Of a stretch of 64,000 bases of DNA, positions 42,654 through 50,782 are shown one piece after another. Position numbers and translations under genes: made by a program. This stretch comes from Chitinilyticum litopenaei DSM 21440 (lineage in GTDB: Bacteria > Pseudomonadota > Gammaproteobacteria > Burkholderiales > Chitinibacteraceae), in the NCBI RefSeq assembly GCF_000428145.1, contig NZ_ATZJ01000001.1, positions 248,001 through 312,000 on the forward strand. The letters are read 5' to 3'. How positions within the stretch are numbered: position 1 is the first letter of the stretch; every line of letters starts with the position of its first letter. A model generated the notes under the pieces. It saw only the letters and a list, made by a program, of their open reading frames with translations. It ran no database searches and had not been told where the DNA came from.

Positions 42654-44318
42654 GTGATCAATCTGCTGGAGCGTGGCGCTGGCCGGGCTGCGCTGCCGTG
42701 GCTGGCCGCCGGGATCTCCGGCGTGCTGCTGGCAATGGCCTTTCCGCGCTGGGAAGGCGTGTGGCTGGAGCCGCTGGCCTTTGTCGCGCTCTTGCCGGCA
42801 TTCTGGGCGCTGGAGCACTCGCGCCGGAGCTTCTGTCTGGCGCTGGTGTTTGCACTGGCTTACCAGCTGACGCTGCTGTTGCCGCTGATGTTCCTGCTCG
42901 GGCCCTGGGTGGGCCTTTTGCTGCTGAGCAATCTGCCGGCCAGCTGGCTGCTGCTGGCAGCCTACGGGCCATGTTACCGCCGCTGGCAGCGCACCGGCGT
43001 GCTGGCAGTCTGGCTGCCGCTGGCCGTACTGGTCGAATACGCCTTCAGCACCTGGTGGCCGAGCAATGCGCCCTGGTGGGTCAGCGGCGCCATTCTGGCG
43101 CGGCTGGAGCTGCCCGCGCCACTGGTGGCCTGGACCGGTGTCTGGGGGCTGAGCGCCTGGGTACTGGCGCTGAATGTGCTGTTGCGGGCCTGCTGGGCGC
43201 AGCCCTCGCGCCGGGCCGGCACCGTGTGGCTGGCCGTGGCGCTGCTCCCGCTGCTGCTGGCCGCCCTGGTGCGTTCCGGTGGCGGCGTCGCACCGCCCGT
43301 GGCCAGCCTGCGCGTGGCCACCATCAATCCCGGCCTTGCCTTTGGCGGGGACGACGGTCGTTTGTCGGCTGCGCTGCAGCAGAGTACTGCCGCCATGCGG
43401 GCCCGGCCCGACCTGCTGGTCTGGCCCGAGGCGGTTTATCCCGGCGCCCTGCTGGATGAGCCGGCGGTCCGCAATCGCGTGCTGACCCGCGTCGCGCAAT
43501 GGCATACGCCCGTACTGCTGGCCACGATGAGCCTCTTGCCCTATACGGTCGAATATCCGCCGCCGCCCTACGCGGCCCGCGAAGGAGATGCCGCCGCGCG
43601 AGTGTCCGGCGCAGCCATGCTCACCCCGCCGCTGGCGCAGCTGATTCTTGCCGAGGATCCGCAGGCAGGCTGGCCCATTCGCGTCGATGCCAAGCGACAG
43701 CTCGCGCCCTTTGTCGAATTCCTGCCCGGCGCCGACCTGTGGCCCGCCGGCGCAGCCTGGCTGAGCCGGCTCTGGGCCGGCGAGCCGGGTGACCGCTATC
43801 TGTGGCTGAGTGCCGGTAGTACGCCCCCGCAGCCGTTTCACCTGCAGCATCAGGGCAGGGTGCATGGCGTTGGTGCAGTCATCTGCTTTGAGCTGCTGTT
43901 TCCGGAAAACGTGGCCGAACAGGTGCGCAATGGCGCCCAGAGCCTGGTCTGGCTGACCAACGACGAAGCAGCACGGCACGGCCACTATGCCTACCAGTTT
44001 GCCTGGTTCGCCCGTCTGCGCGCGCTGGAAAACGGCCGCGATCTGGTCCGCGTGAATACCGATGGCGGCGATTTTGCCGTCGATGCCGGCGGGCGCATGA
44101 CGGCGCTGTCCCCCCGCCAGGCTGGCGGGCATGCGGTCTACACGCTCGGCTTGCGCGATGACCTGACCTTTTACAGCCGTCATCCGCGCTGGCTGCCGCT
44201 GCTGTGCCTGCTGCTGCTGGCGGCTTCACTCGCGGTCTTGCGCTGGCGGTCGGGCGTCGCGGCAGTGGCTCGATTATCCGGTCCGCAAGGGCCTTACCCT
44301 GGAGAAGAAAAAGCATGA
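42654..44318 (+). CDS. Lnt-like apolipoprotein N-acyltransferase / nitrilase family protein
   Basis: A 554-aa membrane enzyme. Six or more N-terminal helices are followed by a nitrilase-like domain whose catalytic triad is present: Glu259 (LLVWPEAVYP), Lys347 (DAKRQLAPFVEFLP) and Cys411 (AVICFELLFPE). Lnt transfers a third acyl chain to lipoproteins in the periplasm. I chose the GTG at 42654, with GAGG 5 nt upstream; GTG 42648 and 42633 are alternatives. It sits in an accessory block, away from the ybeX/cut genes that often flank lnt, so it may be a second, specialised copy. Its stop overlaps the next gene by 4 nt. Confidence 0.82.
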   Translation: MINLLERGAGRAALPWLAAGISGVLLAMAFPRWEGVWLEPLAFVALLPAFWALEHSRRSFCLALVFALAYQLTLLLPLMFLLGPWVGLLLLSNLPASWLLLAAYGPCYRRWQRTGVLAVWLPLAVLVEYAFSTWWPSNAPWWVSGAILARLELPAPLVAWTGVWGLSAWVLALNVLLRACWAQPSRRAGTVWLAVALLPLLLAALVRSGGGVAPPVASLRVATINPGLAFGGDDGRLSAALQQSTAAMRARPDLLVWPEAVYPGALLDEPAVRNRVLTRVAQWHTPVLLATMSLLPYTVEYPPPPYAAREGDAAARVSGAAMLTPPLAQLILAEDPQAGWPIRVDAKRQLAPFVEFLPGADLWPAGAAWLSRLWAGEPGDRYLWLSAGSTPPQPFHLQHQGRVHGVGAVICFELLFPENVAEQVRNGAQSLVWLTNDEAARHGHYAYQFAWFARLRALENGRDLVRVNTDGGDFAVDAGGRMTALSPRQAGGHAVYTLGLRDDLTFYSRHPRWLPLLCLLLLAASLAVLRWRSGVAAVARLSGPQGPYPGEEKA

Positions 44319-44626
44319 AGCGCTCAGTAAACCGCTCGGCTCGGTCCTGCCTGCTGATCCTGTGCCTGCTGGCCATGCCTTTTGCGGCGCAGGCTGCGGC
44401 AGGCAAGTATGTCTGCGAAAACGGCAAGGAAGTCTGGAAAAGCAACGCCGAGCTGGAAGCCATGGCCAAACCCAAGCCCAACCCGTGCACGTACACGCGC
44501 AATGCGCCCCGGTCCGCCCAGCGCACCCTGTCGCCGGCGCTGGCCTCCCCGCTTGCGCCGCAGGGGGTTCCCCGGGAAGTGCTGAATCTGCAGCTGGCGC
44601 CACCGTCCGGCCCGCGCCAGCCGTGA
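44315..44626 (+). CDS. Small exported protein with C-terminal EVLNLQLAPP motif (paralogue 1)
   Basis: A 103-aa protein: signal peptide (residues 1-28, CLLILCLLAMPFAAQAAA), a short domain with two Cys (YVCENGKEVWK and NPCTYTRN), a Pro/Ala linker, and a C-terminus VPREVLNLQLAPPSGPRQP. The next gene ends almost identically. GGAG lies 10 nt before the ATG, which overlaps the Lnt-like stop (ATGA), so it is translationally coupled to that membrane enzyme. There is no lipobox. I do not recognise the family. Confidence 0.72.
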   Translation: MKRSVNRSARSCLLILCLLAMPFAAQAAAGKYVCENGKEVWKSNAELEAMAKPKPNPCTYTRNAPRSAQRTLSPALASPLAPQGVPREVLNLQLAPPSGPRQP

Positions 44627-44674
44627 GCGGCAGTCCCTTTACCCTGACTCATCCATTGCCGGAGAAAGCCAACC

Positions 44675-44986
44675 ATGATGACCATCCGATCCGTCCTGTG
44701 CCGCCGGCCGCGCCGCGCCGCCTTGCAGGGGCTGCTGGCCCTTGGACTCGTTGCCCAGCCCCTGGCCGCGCATGCCTTCATCGATTACTCGAAGCTCCGC
44801 GATTCGAAGGGATGCCTGCTCCTGGAGAGGGTTGAAAAACAGAAACGGTGTAACGAGCCGCGCATGCGGCCAGCCTCGCTGGCGCCCGTCCCGCAGGCCA
44901 GCCGCCAGTTCAGGGCGCCGGACAATGTCCCGCCCGAGGTGCTCAACCTGCAACTCGCTCCGCCGCCCGCCCGCCCGCAACCCTGA
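44675..44986 (+). CDS. Small exported protein with C-terminal EVLNLQLAPP motif (paralogue 2)
   Basis: Also 103 aa, lying 48 nt after paralogue 1. A signal peptide ends near LAAHA, then FIDYSKLRDSKGCLLLERVE and KRCNEP (two Cys), a Pro-rich linker, and VPPEVLNLQLAPPPARPQP. The last 19 residues nearly match paralogue 1, while the N-terminal part and codons differ, which points to selection on the C-terminal peptide. ATG 44675 or 44678. The function is unknown; the C-terminus could be a recognition or sorting tag. Confidence 0.72.
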   Translation: MMTIRSVLCRRPRRAALQGLLALGLVAQPLAAHAFIDYSKLRDSKGCLLLERVEKQKRCNEPRMRPASLAPVPQASRQFRAPDNVPPEVLNLQLAPPPARPQP

Positions 44987-44997
44987 TCTTTGTGAAT

Positions 44998-45149
44998 CCT
45001 GATTAGAAAGCTGTCTCAGCAAGCATTCACCAACAACCCGTCATGCCGGCGAAGGCCGGCATCCAGACTGCAAACGTTTCGTTAAACCTTCTGGATTCCG
45101 GCTTTCGCCGGAATGACGGCAACAAAGCTGAAGAGTCTTGCTAATCAGG
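44998..45149. mobile_element. Composite inverted-repeat (MITE-like) element, copy iii
   Basis: The left end is CCTGATTAGAAAGCTGTCTC. The right end in reverse complement is CCTGATTAGCAAGACTCTTC. The core starts CGTCATGCCGGCGAAGGCCG at 45042 and ends GCCGGAATGACGG, the same core type as copy ii. It fills the space between the small exported gene and the lipoprotein gene. Confidence 0.75.
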
Positions 45150-45178
45150 TTGTGAATTAAGCCTTCAAGGAATCCATC

Positions 45179-46171
45179 ATGCTCAAACACACTGCACTGC
45201 TGGCCATGACCGGCCTCTTGCTGACCAGTTGCGGCGGCGGCGGCGATGCCCCGTCCGGCGCGCCGACCCCCACGCCGGTTCCGACACCGCTGCCCACACC
45301 CGTGCCCACGCCGTTGCCGGAACCCTCTCCGCTGCTGAAGCTTGGCGCCGAAAACCGCTTTGCCGCCCCCGCCGTGGCGGTGTACGCCCCGATCTCGGCG
45401 CTGTATGTCAGTGGCGATCTGGTGAAGCTGCCCTCAAAAGCCGCGGCGCCGGCCGCGCGTGCGCTGCTGCGCAGCAAGCAGGCCATGCAGAAGCGCGCAG
45501 CGGCCAGCGCCGAGCCTGCCGTGGAAGTCGAGGTCGAGAAATGCGCGGTCAGCGGCGAGATCGTCATTGAATACCGTGGCGATGTCGCGACCGTCTGGTT
45601 CAAGGCCTGCCGCGAAACCCAGGCCATCGAGGGCGGCGGCACCGCGCAGACCGAGCAGACCGGCTGGGCGCGCTACAGCTGGATCGATGCTGTCGGCTAT
45701 GACGAAGCCTATGTGCTGGAGGAGCAGACCACCTTCGCGGTGGATGCTGGCCCGATGTTCAGTTATGTGGAGAAGGTGCAGACCCGGGCGCGGCTTTTCC
45801 AGAAGGGCGAGCGACTGAAGATCGAAGACATGGACTTCACGCGGGAAGACCGCGGCAGCTGGGCCGGCGTGGCGTATGACTACATCGAGGCGGCGCAGCG
45901 CCTGCGCTTCGAGATCGATCCGCTCGGCGGTGCGATCCTGCAGGGGCGGGTTGGCGGCTGGGGTACTCATTTCACGGGCGGGCCCATGCTCAACGGCATG
46001 CTCGACGTTGCCACGGCTCAGCCGTTGTTCTTCGATGCCGACGATTTCCCGGTTGCCGGGGAAATGCTGCTCAAGGGGGCGGTTGGCACCAGCGCCCGCG
46101 TTGCACTGACCCCGAGTGGCTACCGGCTGCGCCTGAATCAGGAGCCGGAAGTGTCGCTGCCCTGGGAGTAA
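45179..46171 (+). CDS. Hypothetical lipoprotein with Pro-Thr linker
   Basis: A 330-aa lipoprotein: LLAMTGLLLTSCGGGGD gives a clear lipobox (LTSC) with Gly after Cys. A PTPVPTPLPTPVPTPLP linker is followed by an about 270-residue globular domain (GWARYSWIDAVGYDEAYV, EDRGSWAGVAYDYIEAAQR) that I do not recognise. It should be anchored in the outer membrane and face the periplasm or surface. It is flanked on both sides by composite repeat elements, so it may be accessory. The neighbouring Lnt-like enzyme could acylate it; this is inference. Confidence 0.75.
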   Translation: MLKHTALLAMTGLLLTSCGGGGDAPSGAPTPTPVPTPLPTPVPTPLPEPSPLLKLGAENRFAAPAVAVYAPISALYVSGDLVKLPSKAAAPAARALLRSKQAMQKRAAASAEPAVEVEVEKCAVSGEIVIEYRGDVATVWFKACRETQAIEGGGTAQTEQTGWARYSWIDAVGYDEAYVLEEQTTFAVDAGPMFSYVEKVQTRARLFQKGERLKIEDMDFTREDRGSWAGVAYDYIEAAQRLRFEIDPLGGAILQGRVGGWGTHFTGGPMLNGMLDVATAQPLFFDADDFPVAGEMLLKGAVGTSARVALTPSGYRLRLNQEPEVSLPWE

Positions 46172-46181
46172 TTGATTGATG

Positions 46182-46229
46182 GGTATGTGGCCACAGCATT
46201 TTCTCTTAAAGGGTTTTGGCTATATACCC
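46182..46229 (+). repeat. GGGTAT...ATACCC dispersed element, copy F
   Basis: A 48-nt copy starting GGGTATGTGGCC and ending GGGTTTTGGCTATATACCC. It starts 10 nt after the lipoprotein stop, in the position of a 3' untranslated hairpin. Confidence 0.65.
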
Positions 46230-46247
46230 TGTTAATTCTTCAGTTTT

Positions 46248-46378
46248 CCCGATTGGCAAGAAGGCTCGGCAAGCGGTAAAAACGTCGCTCCCGCGCAAGC
46301 GGGAACCCGGCAATGCCGCGTGGATACGGCATGCCCGCCTTCGCGGGCATGCCATGCTGAGAAGTCTTGCTAATCAGG
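46248..46378. mobile_element. Composite inverted-repeat (MITE-like) element, copy iv
   Basis: The left end CCCGATTGGCAAGAAGGCTC is degenerate. The right end in reverse complement is CCTGATTAGCAAGACTTCTC then AGC, identical to the left end of copy i apart from T/C. Cores GCTCCCGCGCAAGCGGGAAC and GGCATGCCCGCCTTCGCGGG are palindromes of the dRS3-like class. Confidence 0.65.
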
Positions 46379-46496
46379 TCTGTTTGAATCAGGTCTGTTT
46401 GTGTCCCTGTTTTCGCAAGTCTGGGCAACACAAGTCTTGATTGGCAGTCTGGTTCAGGCCGCCGGGTTCGCCGGCGTGATGGCCTGAAGAGGATGT

Positions 46497-47105
46497 TTAC
46501 TGCAGCACGCCGTTGATTTTCAGCGCCAGCTGCACGCGGTCGGCGACGGCCAGCTTGTCAAACGCCGCGCTCAGGTGCGCCTTTACCGTGCGTTCGGTAA
46601 TCGCCAGCTGGCGGGCAATGTCCTTGTTGGCGGCACCGCGGGCGGCCAGCAGCGCCACTTCGCGTTCCCGCTCGGACAAGGGCGCGAGAATGGCGCCGCG
46701 ATCGACCGGCCGGGGCGGCTGGATGGCCTGCACGGCCTGCAGCAAGCGCTGCACCAGCGTGCGTCCCGCCCAGATTTCGCCAGCGGCAACGACGGCGAGC
46801 ACCTGCTCCAGCAGTGCCGCCGGCCCGGCCGCCTGGCAATAGCCGCGCACGCCGCAGCGCAGCAGGCGCAGGCCTTCCTCGTCGCCGGGGCAGGTGGTGG
46901 CGGCGATCAGCAGGGTTTCGCCGCTGCGCGCCTGCCACCAGGCATCGTCCTGCCCGCGCACGGCCGGGGCGTCCAGATCGGCCATCACGAGGTCGGGCGG
47001 CGTTTGCGGCCAGTCCGCGCCGCTGCGGATGGCATAGCCGGTGGCGATGCTTTGCCAGTGGGCCAAGAGGCCGGGATCGTGGCTGAGCAGGAACAGGGTG
47101 GGCAT
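46497..47105 (-). CDS. LuxR/NarL-type response regulator of the secretion operon
   Basis: A 202-aa regulator. The C-terminal HTH is typical: LSEREREVALLAARGAANKD then IARQLAITERTVKAHL. The N-terminal receiver is degenerate. Asp43 (DLVMADLDAP) is in the phosphoacceptor position, but the usual acidic pair reads HD and the conserved Lys after the fifth strand is absent (VRGYCQA). Phosphorylation may thus not be its switch. It follows the HlyD-like gene by 8 nt and is the last gene of the type I secretion operon; it probably regulates the system or its cargo. Confidence 0.86.
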   Translation of the reverse strand: MPTLFLLSHDPGLLAHWQSIATGYAIRSGADWPQTPPDLVMADLDAPAVRGQDDAWWQARSGETLLIAATTCPGDEEGLRLLRCGVRGYCQAAGPAALLEQVLAVVAAGEIWAGRTLVQRLLQAVQAIQPPRPVDRGAILAPLSEREREVALLAARGAANKDIARQLAITERTVKAHLSAAFDKLAVADRVQLALKINGVLQ

Positions 47106-47113
47106 CGGGCTTC

Positions 47114-48535
47114 TCAGCGTTCGGTGAGTGCGCTGGATTTGGCGCGCAGTACGGGTTTCATCAGGTAGCCCAGAATGCTCTTCTTGCCGGTCAGGATGTC
47201 CACTTCGGCGACCATGCCCGGCTTGATCGGCAGGCGCTTGTCGGCGCGTTCCAGATAAGCCTTGTTGGTCTTGACCTGGATCACGTAAAAGGCATTGCCC
47301 TTGTCATCGGTCACGGTATCGGCGCCGACCTGCACCACCTCGGCCTCCAGCCCGCCGTACACGGCGAAATCGTAGGCGGTGAACTTGACCAGCGCGGGCT
47401 GGCCGGGGCGCAGGAAGGCGATGTCCTTGGGCAGGATCTTGGCTTCCAGCAGCAGGCTGTCGTCGGCCGGGACGATTTCGATGATGTCCTTGCCCGGCTG
47501 CACGACGCCGCCGACGGTATTGGCATGCAGGCGCTTGATGATGCCCTTCATCGGCGAGCGGATGTCGGATTGCTTCACGCGGTCGGCCAGCGCCACGCTG
47601 CCTTCCGACAGGCTGTTGAGCTTGCCCATGGTTTCGGCGAGTTCCGAGCGGGCCTGGTTGCGGAAGGTCAGCTCCACTTCCTGGATCTTGCGGCTGTATT
47701 CGCCGATCGAGGACTGGATGCGCGGCAACTGGGCTGCTGCCGAGTCGCGCTCGCCGCGAAAGCGCGCCAGATCACGCTCCAGGCGCAGCAGTTCAACCTC
47801 GGATACCGCGCCGCTCTTGAGCAGCGGGCGGGTGGCTTCCAGCTCGCGCATGGTCAGGTCGTAGCTTTGCGCGGCCTGATCGCGCCGCGCGCGCACTTCG
47901 TTCATTTCCTGGCTGCGCTGGGCGGCCTGCTGGCGCGTCACGCCGACCATGGCGTCGAGCTCGGCCATTTTTGACAGATACAGCGATTCTTCCTGGCTGG
48001 CGATTTCCGGCGCTTCGGTCAGCACTTCTTCCGGCAGCGTGAAGGGCTTGCCGGTGGAAATGGCTTCCAGGCGCACTGCCTTGGCGCGCAGCGACAGGTA
48101 TTGCGCGCGGTTTTCCTTCAGCGACGATTCAAAGCGCGTCGGGTCGATTTTCAGCAGCAATTGCCCCTTTTCGACCTGCTGGCCCTCGCGCACGCTGATT
48201 TCCTGCACGATGCCGCCATCCAGGCTTTGCACCACCTGCAGCTGGCGCGACGGAATCACCTTGCCTTCGCCCTTGGTGACTTCATCGAGCTGGGCAAAGG
48301 CCGCCCAGATGATCAGCATCGCGATGGCCAGCAGCGAGCAGCGCACCAGGATGCGTGCGCCGCGCGGATTCTGCTCGGCAATCACCCAGTCGGCATCGGT
48401 GATGAAATCGTCTTCCTGCCCGCGCTGCTTTTCATTGCGCAGCAGCAGATAGCGGTCGAACCAGCCGCTGCTGCGGGTGACGAGCGCGTTCCAGCCGCGC
48501 GCGAATCGGTTGTCCTGCTTGATGCGGATGTCCAT
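47114..48535 (-). CDS. HlyD/LapC-type periplasmic adaptor of a type I secretion system
   Basis: A 473-aa membrane fusion protein. One membrane helix (CSLLAIAMLIIWAAFAQL) is followed by a lipoyl half-motif (SLDGGIVQEISVREGQQVEK), a long coiled-coil hairpin (residues 130-310), and the second lipoyl/beta-barrel part (RSPMKGIIKRLHANTVGGVV, QPALVKFTAYDFAVYGG). It links the ABC exporter to an outer-membrane TolC-like pore. It starts 1 nt after the exporter stop. No TolC-like gene is in the window. Confidence 0.92.
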   Translation of the reverse strand: MDIRIKQDNRFARGWNALVTRSSGWFDRYLLLRNEKQRGQEDDFITDADWVIAEQNPRGARILVRCSLLAIAMLIIWAAFAQLDEVTKGEGKVIPSRQLQVVQSLDGGIVQEISVREGQQVEKGQLLLKIDPTRFESSLKENRAQYLSLRAKAVRLEAISTGKPFTLPEEVLTEAPEIASQEESLYLSKMAELDAMVGVTRQQAAQRSQEMNEVRARRDQAAQSYDLTMRELEATRPLLKSGAVSEVELLRLERDLARFRGERDSAAAQLPRIQSSIGEYSRKIQEVELTFRNQARSELAETMGKLNSLSEGSVALADRVKQSDIRSPMKGIIKRLHANTVGGVVQPGKDIIEIVPADDSLLLEAKILPKDIAFLRPGQPALVKFTAYDFAVYGGLEAEVVQVGADTVTDDKGNAFYVIQVKTNKAYLERADKRLPIKPGMVAEVDILTGKKSILGYLMKPVLRAKSSALTER

Positions 48536-48536
48536 G

Positions 48537-50711
48537 TCAGCCTGCCCGTCCGATGCGACCCTGCTGCAGGGCTTCGACCACTTGCGATTTCGGGCCGTCC
48601 GCGACCACCTGGCCGTGATCGAGCACGATCAGCCGGTCCACCAGCTCCAGCAGCGAGGTGCGATGGGTCACCAGCACCACGGTCTTGCTGGCGATGTATT
48701 TGCGCAGCCGGCCCTTGAGGCGTTCCTCGCTCTGGTGATCCATGGCGCTCGACGGTTCGTCCAGCAGCAGCATGGGCGGATCGTTGAGCACCGCGCGCGC
48801 GATGGTGACGGCCTGGCGCTGGCCACCGGACAGCGACTCGCCGCGTTCGCTGATGGCCATGTCATAACCGCGCGGGTGCGCATCGGCAAACTCGTTGACG
48901 CCGGCCAGCTCGGCGGCGGCGATGATCATGCCGTCGTCGGCAAAGGGCGCGCCCAGGGCGATGTTCTGCTTGAGCGACCCGAAAAACAGGATGGGATCCT
49001 GCGGCACATGGCCGATGGCGCGGCGCAATTCGGCCGGGTCGATCTGGCGCGTATCGACGCCGTCGACCAGCACCGAGCCCTGGTCGGGATGGTAGAGGCC
49101 AAGAATCAGCTTTTCGATGGTGGTCTTGCCCGAGCCGACGCGGCCGATCAGCGCCACGCGCTCCCCGGCCTTGATGCGGAAGGAAATGCCGGCCAGCGCG
49201 GCATCGTCGCGCCCCGGATAGGCAAAGTGCACATCGCGGAATTCGATGTCGCCCCGGAAGGTCGCGCGGTGCAGGAAGGTGCTCTCGGCGGGCCGTTCGA
49301 CGGGCATCTGCATGTGGCTTTCGATGCCCTCCAGCGAGCTGCGCGCATTCTGGTATTGCATCAGCAGGCCCGCGATCTGGCCCAGCGGCGCCATGGCGCG
49401 ACCCGACAGCATCGACGCGGCGATGATGCCGCCCATGGACATCTTGCCCTCGGCCATCAGGTAGACACCGACGATGATCATGACGATGTAGACCAGCTGG
49501 GTAATCAGCTGGGCAAAATTGATGGTGGTGCTCGACAGCAGCCGCAGCTGCCCGCCCTTTTGCGCCAGGAACAGCGTGGCGCGTTCCCAGCGACGCTGGA
49601 ATTCGCCCTCGGCGGTGGCGGTCTTGATCGTTTCGATGCCGGTGAGACTTTCCACCAGCGTGGCGTTGCGCTGCGCCGTGGCGCGCTGGCTTTCCTCGAC
49701 CATCGCCGCCATCTTGGCCTGCGCCAGCAGCGAAAACACCACGATCAGCAGCATGCCCACCAGCGGCGGCAGCAGCAGCCAGGGCGAAATCCAGATCAGT
49801 ACCAGCAGGAAGATCAGCACGAAGGGCAGGTCGACCAGCGTGGCCATCGAGGCCGAGGCGATGAAATCGCGCATGGATTCGAAGGCGCGCAGATTGGCGG
49901 CAAACGAGCCGACCGAGGCTGGCCGCGCGGCCATGCGCAGGCCCAGCACGCGCTCCATGATCAGCGTCGAGAGCGTGATGTCGATGCGCTTGGACGCCAC
50001 GTCGAGAATGTAGCCGCGCGCCGTGCGCAGCACGAAATCGAAACCCAGCACCAGCAGCGCGCCCAGCGCCAGCACCCACAGCGTGTCGAAGGCCTGGTTG
50101 GGCACCACCCGGTCGTAGACATTCATCGAATACAGCGGCACGGCCAGCGCAAACAGATTGATCATCAGCGCGGCCAGCAGCGAATCGCGGTAGAGACGCC
50201 AGTTGTCGAACACCACGCCCCAGAACCAGTGGCGTGCACGCACCTTGCCCAGTTCCGGCGTGCGCGCATCGAAGCGGAAGCGCGGGCGCACATAGGCGAC
50301 GATGCCGCTGTAGCAGGCCGCAAGCTGCTCGGGCGTGTATTCGACGGCCGATTCGGCGGCCTCGGGAAAGCGCAGCTGGTAGTTGCCGCTGGCCGCGCGG
50401 CCCAGCAGCACGCAGGCGCGCTGGTCGTTGAGCAGCAGGATGGCGGGCATCAGCCGCAGGTCGAGATCGTCCAGCTCGCGGCGCAGCACGCGGGCGGTAA
50501 GGCCGGCACGGCTGGCGGCGCGCGGCAGCAGCGAGGGGCTGAGGCGGTTCTCTTCCAGTGGCAGGCCGGCCGACAGTGCTTCGCGGGTCCAGGGTTCGCC
50601 ATTGAGGCGGGTGATCTCCGCCAGGCAATCAAGCAGCGGATCAAAGTGGGCCTGATGCTCGCCGACATGCCAGTCGAAGGCCTGCGGGCGGTAAGTCGCT
50701 TCGTTGCTCAT
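48537..50711 (-). CDS. LapB-type type I secretion ABC exporter
   Basis: A 724-aa exporter. The N-terminal about 150 residues form a C39-peptidase-like domain without the catalytic Cys (DPLLDCLAEITRLNGEPW), typical of RTX-adhesin exporters. Six membrane helices follow (residues 160-430). The ATPase has Walker A (GRVGSGKTTIEKLIL), the signature SLSGGQRQAVTIARA and Walker B (MLLLDEPSSAMD). It exports a large protein, by family knowledge an RTX or LapA-like adhesin. It heads a three-gene operon with the HlyD-like and LuxR-like genes. No cargo gene is adjacent. Confidence 0.93.
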   Translation of the reverse strand: MSNEATYRPQAFDWHVGEHQAHFDPLLDCLAEITRLNGEPWTREALSAGLPLEENRLSPSLLPRAASRAGLTARVLRRELDDLDLRLMPAILLLNDQRACVLLGRAASGNYQLRFPEAAESAVEYTPEQLAACYSGIVAYVRPRFRFDARTPELGKVRARHWFWGVVFDNWRLYRDSLLAALMINLFALAVPLYSMNVYDRVVPNQAFDTLWVLALGALLVLGFDFVLRTARGYILDVASKRIDITLSTLIMERVLGLRMAARPASVGSFAANLRAFESMRDFIASASMATLVDLPFVLIFLLVLIWISPWLLLPPLVGMLLIVVFSLLAQAKMAAMVEESQRATAQRNATLVESLTGIETIKTATAEGEFQRRWERATLFLAQKGGQLRLLSSTTINFAQLITQLVYIVMIIVGVYLMAEGKMSMGGIIAASMLSGRAMAPLGQIAGLLMQYQNARSSLEGIESHMQMPVERPAESTFLHRATFRGDIEFRDVHFAYPGRDDAALAGISFRIKAGERVALIGRVGSGKTTIEKLILGLYHPDQGSVLVDGVDTRQIDPAELRRAIGHVPQDPILFFGSLKQNIALGAPFADDGMIIAAAELAGVNEFADAHPRGYDMAISERGESLSGGQRQAVTIARAVLNDPPMLLLDEPSSAMDHQSEERLKGRLRKYIASKTVVLVTHRTSLLELVDRLIVLDHGQVVADGPKSQVVEALQQGRIGRAG

Positions 50712-50782
50712 CCGGTGTGCTTCTCTTTTTTGTTGCCCAAGCTTAACTCGCCACCCTCAGCGCAGCAATCACCCTTGCACAA

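Larger units (their letters stand above)
46172..46496. other. 325-nt intergenic region packed with repeats
   Basis: There is no gene here. In order: dispersed element copy F (46182-46229), composite element copy iv (46248-46378), and an exact tandem duplication of a 15-bp unit, AATCAGGTCTGTTTG, at 46372-46401. The last 90 nt before the convergent LuxR-type gene are featureless. Confidence 0.6.

Noticed and set aside
46172..46496. Possible CRISPR array (repeat-rich gap)
   Set aside because: Repeats are inverted, of unequal length and spacing, with only one 15-bp tandem duplication; no cas genes are present.
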